Assembly (NCBI GenBank): GCA_028867395.1
Contig: JAGWGO010000065.1
Coordinates: 1-7,545, forward strand
Origin: Nitrososphaerota archaeon
GTDB lineage: Archaea > Thermoproteota > Nitrososphaeria > Nitrososphaerales > Nitrosopumilaceae
DNA: 7,545 nt
Direction of reading: 5' to 3'
Made by a program: the position numbers and the translations under genes
Notes under the pieces: model-generated
What the model was told of the DNA's origin: nothing
What the model saw: only the letters and a program-made list of their open reading frames with translations
The model's database searches: none
Shown: positions 4,391-7,545 of the stretch, one piece after another
How positions within the stretch are numbered: position 1 is the first letter of the stretch
Layout: every line of letters begins with the position of its first letter

Positions 4391-6518
4391 TAGTTTCAGA
4401 AAAAGCATGGTCACTAAGATTCTCTCTTTTGCCATAATTGGAATGATGTTCGCATCGTCATTTAGTGTACCATCATTTGCACAAGTAATGCAAGAAAATG
4501 ATTGCTCTGCTCCCCTTACTACTACCATTGATGCTAATTATCAAGGACCTGTAGCAATAGATGCATATTGGGTTGATCAAGGGACAACCGATGCTGCGGC
4601 AAGTAATGCCATTCCAATCAAAAAGGAAGTTGGACCAGGAGAAGGAGCTGCAGTATTTGCAGTCGTGATAAATAACAAGGGCGATAATCCGTTAAACTCT
4701 GTTGTGGCTTACCTGAACCTTCCATCGGGATTTGTCCCAACTGGTGAAAGCAAGATACCTCAACTTCTTGAACAGTACAATCCTGCATCAAAGGTAGCAA
4801 ATAATTATGCTCTTGCAAGCTATTATGGTCAGATCCCAGCTGGAGGTACTGTTACTCTATTCTTTAATGTCGACATATTGCCAACTGCAAAGGTCGGTAC
4901 AGCAAGTACTACAATGGTGATGAATTACAAAATTGGTATAGGGGCAGCAGGTCTTAATGTACAAAGCTGCACCTCTGCTCAGCTTGAAGTTCCATTTGTT
5001 CTTCCAGGTAAAGTTGTGATGGACGTATCAACAGATACTCCGAACATACTTCCGGCACGTGCAGATCCTGTTACCATAACTATTTTCAACAAGGGGTCGG
5101 CTAACGCAACAGGTGTAGTTGCCACCATAACAAACCTTGGCCAAAAAGGAAATACAGGTTCTGGCTCATCTGGCACTCTAACATTGTCATCAACAACCAC
5201 CAATATAGTCAATCTGGGTGCTAACCAATTCAATTTGGGCAATATTCCTGCTGATGGTTCCGCAAAGATTCAAACTACTGTCTTTCCTGCCACTTCCGCA
5301 GCAGGACAAACGCAGGATGTGTCCATAATGCTAAATTATGAAAATGCGTGGGGAAAACAAATCAGCACTACGTTGGATACTGGCGTAGTTGTTGCCCCGA
5401 TTCCACCAGAATCACTAAGTCTGACTTACCTTGGGAATGGAACCTCTCCAATAGTTACTTCAAATGTTCTTTCACCATTGAATTTCACGGTTACAAACAA
5501 CAGTACTGTTAATACATCTAATATAGTAGTGTCACTTGTTCCCCAGTCTACTTCTGTATCAGTTGTTGGTCCATCAACTTGGACCATACCTGCACTAGAA
5601 CCTGGGCAACAACAATCTCTTTCAACTCAAGTTTTTGCCGCAAATTCTTTGATTGATACCCCAACTGCTTTTACACTTACAGCAAATTATGTGGCCAATG
5701 GGCAGACAGAGACTAACTCCCTAACACTGGGTGCGTTTGTGGTCGGTGACATAAAACTCCAAATTTATGGTTTATCGGTAAGTTATGTCGGAAATTCGCC
5801 GCAAATTGCAGGAAGCCTGTTAAACCAAGGAAGTACGACAGGACTCTATGGTACCATACAGCTTGCCCCTTCTCAATTGTTGACCGCTATAAGGCAGGCA
5901 AGGATGGCGGATTCTAATGGTTCTAACTATACTTCATTCCAATCTGCTAGTGCCCAGTCCACATCAGGCCAAGGAGGAGGATCTGCTGGTGGGCAGGGTG
6001 GAGGATTCGGAGCAGGACAAGGCCAAGGTGGAGGATTTGGAGGAGGCCAAGGAAGAGGATCTGGTGGAGGATTTGGAGGAGGACAAGGAAGAGGAGGTGG
6101 CGGCGCAATGGCTTCTTCGCAACAATTCTTGGGAGATCTTACTGCAGATTCCCCTATACCATTTAGCATTCCAATTAATGGTTTGAACTTGCTTCAACCA
6201 GGAGTATATCCGGTTTCGTTCAAAGTAATATATTCCGATGATCTCAAAAACACTCATACAGAAATTCTTACTCAGAATATAGCAGTGGCAAGGGCTCAAC
6301 CTACTCATGTTCGTACACAGGCATCAATACTTGATACCATTCTAAGTGAGCCAGTGATTATTGGTGGTATAGGCGCTGCTGTTGCAGGGGCAATTGCTGC
6401 GGCAATAATAATTCGAAAGAGAAAGTCTCGTAAAAAACTAAAAATGTTGTCAGGCAGCGACACCGACATTGTAACAGTTTTAGAAAACGTCGACAAGAAA
6501 CAAAATGAATCCAAGTGA
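4377..6518 (+). CDS. COG1361-type S-layer-like, membrane-anchored surface protein
   Basis: About 713 residues. It has a signal peptide (basic FRKSMVTK, hydrophobic core, likely cleavage after SFA at residue 35), then serial beta-rich Ig/CARDB-like units (roughly 62-205, 206-341, 342-461 and 462-640). The motif N-x-G-x-x-x-A-x-x-V and its variants recur (NNKGDNPLNSV, FNKGSANATGV, VTNNSTVNTSNIV). A Gly-rich loop (531-576) interrupts the last unit. One C-terminal helix (about 660-679) is followed by a basic RKRKSRKK tail, so the bulk is extracellular. Many N-x-S/T sequons suggest glycosylation. There are only two Cys (43 and 198), both near the N-terminus, possibly a disulfide. ATG 4377 is preferred over ATG 4359 because the signal peptide follows directly and it gives the same 14-nt overlap as the next junction; GGGGGG at 4361-4366 is a weak ribosome site. 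Lying between ATPase and permease genes, it probably acts as the extracytoplasmic partner of the transporter. Confidence 0.85.
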   Translation: MLSTDSFRKSMVTKILSFAIIGMMFASSFSVPSFAQVMQENDCSAPLTTTIDANYQGPVAIDAYWVDQGTTDAAASNAIPIKKEVGPGEGAAVFAVVINNKGDNPLNSVVAYLNLPSGFVPTGESKIPQLLEQYNPASKVANNYALASYYGQIPAGGTVTLFFNVDILPTAKVGTASTTMVMNYKIGIGAAGLNVQSCTSAQLEVPFVLPGKVVMDVSTDTPNILPARADPVTITIFNKGSANATGVVATITNLGQKGNTGSGSSGTLTLSSTTTNIVNLGANQFNLGNIPADGSAKIQTTVFPATSAAGQTQDVSIMLNYENAWGKQISTTLDTGVVVAPIPPESLSLTYLGNGTSPIVTSNVLSPLNFTVTNNSTVNTSNIVVSLVPQSTSVSVVGPSTWTIPALEPGQQQSLSTQVFAANSLIDTPTAFTLTANYVANGQTETNSLTLGAFVVGDIKLQIYGLSVSYVGNSPQIAGSLLNQGSTTGLYGTIQLAPSQLLTAIRQARMADSNGSNYTSFQSASAQSTSGQGGGSAGGQGGGFGAGQGQGGGFGGGQGRGSGGGFGGGQGRGGGGAMASSQQFLGDLTADSPIPFSIPINGLNLLQPGVYPVSFKVIYSDDLKNTHTEILTQNIAVARAQPTHVRTQASILDTILSEPVIIGGIGAAVAGAIAAAIIIRKRKSRKKLKMLSGSDTDIVTVLENVDKKQNESK
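5997..6095 (+). repeat. In-frame Gly-rich tandem repeat
   Basis: Two 33-bp copies, 6027-6059 and 6063-6095, differ at a single base and are 36 bp apart. A shorter diverged copy lies at 5997-6022. They encode GGGFGGGQGRG-type units inside a Gly/Gln-rich stretch. All spacings are multiples of three, so the reading frame is kept. This looks like recent in-frame duplication producing a flexible loop whose length may vary between strains. Confidence 0.75.
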
Positions 6519-7545
6519 TATTTTCTCTCTTTCATATGATGCCCTAGTAGATAGAAAAGTTCGAACGATTCTGACAGTACTGATGGTGGTTTTAGGTGCA
6601 AGCCTAGTCGTCGTAATAAACGGTCTCAGCGCCGGTCAATCAGCATTCTTGCAGCAACAACTTAACTCATTGGCATCTAACGTAATTACTGCAACCTCTG
6701 GTCAACATTCGTATTATGGAGGAGGTGCGTCACAATCATCTCTTATCCTCAACGATGTGATTATTAATAAAATTAAAGGATTACCATATGTAACACAGGT
6801 TGTCCCGATGTATTCTGGTTCGGTAACAATTGATTCGTATGGCAATGTTCAACGCGTTTCTCTAGTAGGAATGGACCCTTCAAAGTTGACTGTAGAGTTA
6901 CCAAATTTACAGTTTGTTACAGGTTCCTCATTGTCACCATCTGATAGATCAGCGGCAGTTGTAGGTGATACAATAGCCAACCCTCCAGGAGCTACAACAC
7001 CATTTGTGACTGTGGGTCAGACACTCAAAATAACATACAGCTACTCAGATTCAGCAGGTAAATCTCAACAAGAATCTAGAAACTTCCTTGTAACAGCAAT
7101 AATGCAGCCATCAGGAAACACGAGGATTGACAATGGTCTTATAATCAATCCAGATGCTGCAAACCAGATATTGCGCAAGTCGGGAAGGTATGATTCTCTT
7201 CTCATACAAACTACTGATGACACCTATGTAAATACGGTACAAGCTGAGATCACAAGCTTGTTTGGCAAAAATATCGGCGTCACAACTCCGCAGGCCTTTA
7301 TGGCTGTAAGGCAACAGACAGCCAACGGAAATGCGATGTTTGTAGAAATGATTGGATTAATTGCATTGGTTGTGGGAGCAGTAGGAATAGTTACAACATT
7401 ATACAACTCCGTTACAGAAAGAATTCGAGAAATTGGCACAATGAAGGCAATAGGTGCCCAAAATTCATCAATACTTGCACTCTTCTTGGTTGAGGCAGCG
7501 TTAATTGGAATAATGGGTGCTACCCTTGGCTTGGCCATAGGAGTA
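6505..7545 (+). CDS. MacB/FtsX-type ABC transporter permease (partial, C-terminus outside window)
   Basis: The first 347 codons of a permease that runs off the right edge. It starts at ATG 6505, overlapping the previous gene by 14 nt (ATGAATCCAAGTGA), and no Shine-Dalgarno is seen, so reinitiation after the upstream stop is likely. Order: short cytosolic helix (DIFSLSYDALVDRKVRT), TM1 (about 21-41), a large extracytoplasmic domain (about 42-272) with the MacB_PCD pattern (IKGLPYVTQVVPMYSG, VSLVGMD), then the FtsX domain. TM2 is about 279-300, followed by the family signature ERIREIGTMKAIGA (305-318) and TM3 from about 322. The domain order is that of MacB-type mechanotransmission permeases, which have four helices, so one helix should lie past the edge. 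With the ATPase it should form a dimeric transporter; substrate unknown. Confidence 0.9.
   Translation, partial: MNPSDIFSLSYDALVDRKVRTILTVLMVVLGASLVVVINGLSAGQSAFLQQQLNSLASNVITATSGQHSYYGGGASQSSLILNDVIINKIKGLPYVTQVVPMYSGSVTIDSYGNVQRVSLVGMDPSKLTVELPNLQFVTGSSLSPSDRSAAVVGDTIANPPGATTPFVTVGQTLKITYSYSDSAGKSQQESRNFLVTAIMQPSGNTRIDNGLIINPDAANQILRKSGRYDSLLIQTTDDTYVNTVQAEITSLFGKNIGVTTPQAFMAVRQQTANGNAMFVEMIGLIALVVGAVGIVTTLYNSVTERIREIGTMKAIGAQNSSILALFLVEAALIGIMGATLGLAIGV

Noticed and set aside
5997..6095. Regular repeats considered as a CRISPR-like array
   Set aside because: Repeats are contiguous, in frame and coding for Gly-rich units, with no unique spacers.
5917..6186. Glu/Leu-rich plus-strand frame and Pro-rich minus-strand frame over the Gly-rich repeat
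   Set aside because: Both are low-complexity readings of GGN-rich codons of the surface protein in other frames.
7111..7538. Minus-strand open frames opposite the permease
   Set aside because: The plus strand there encodes a convincing MacB_PCD/FtsX protein; the minus frames carry no motif.

Overview
The window looks archaeal, most likely an ammonia-oxidising-type thaumarchaeon (Nitrososphaerota); a Nitrosotalea-like genome is a tentative guess. This is an inference from several signs: moderately AT-rich DNA, TATA-like boxes centred about 24-30 nt upstream of start codons (the spacing expected for leaderless transcripts), a short winged-helix regulator of the archaeal HTH_45 type, secreted Thr/Ser/Pro- and Gly-rich proteins, and a COG1361-type S-layer-like protein. 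There are no rRNA, tRNA, CRISPR or insertion elements visible.

Layout. Positions 2-70 (+) may be the last codons of a membrane protein that begins outside the window. Four genes then lie on the minus strand: a DHA2-family MFS exporter (105-1532), a secreted PepSY-like small protein with a His/Met/Gly-rich segment (1640-2161), and a two-gene unit in which a winged-helix regulator (2936-3265) is followed by a two-TM membrane protein with its own Shine-Dalgarno (2350-2895). The MFS and PepSY-like genes each have their own leaderless-type promoter.

About 330 bp without a convincing gene (3266-3598) separates the regulator from a divergent plus-strand operon. It holds a 12-bp perfect palindrome, further TTCATG half-sites, TATA-like boxes facing both ways and one doubtful small ORF.

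The plus-strand operon encodes a MacB/LolD-type ABC ATPase (3599-4390), a signal-peptide-bearing, C-terminally anchored S-layer-like protein of about 713 residues with Ig-like repeats and a Gly-rich loop (4377-6518), and a MacB/FtsX-type permease that runs off the window (6505-7545). The genes overlap by 14 nt at both junctions if the preferred ATG is used for the second gene, implying translational coupling and a stoichiometric complex. The likely picture is a MacB-like mechanotransmission ABC system in which a large surface protein takes the place of the bacterial adaptor MacA; its substrate cannot be read from the sequence. The divergent winged-helix protein is a candidate regulator of this operon and of itself.
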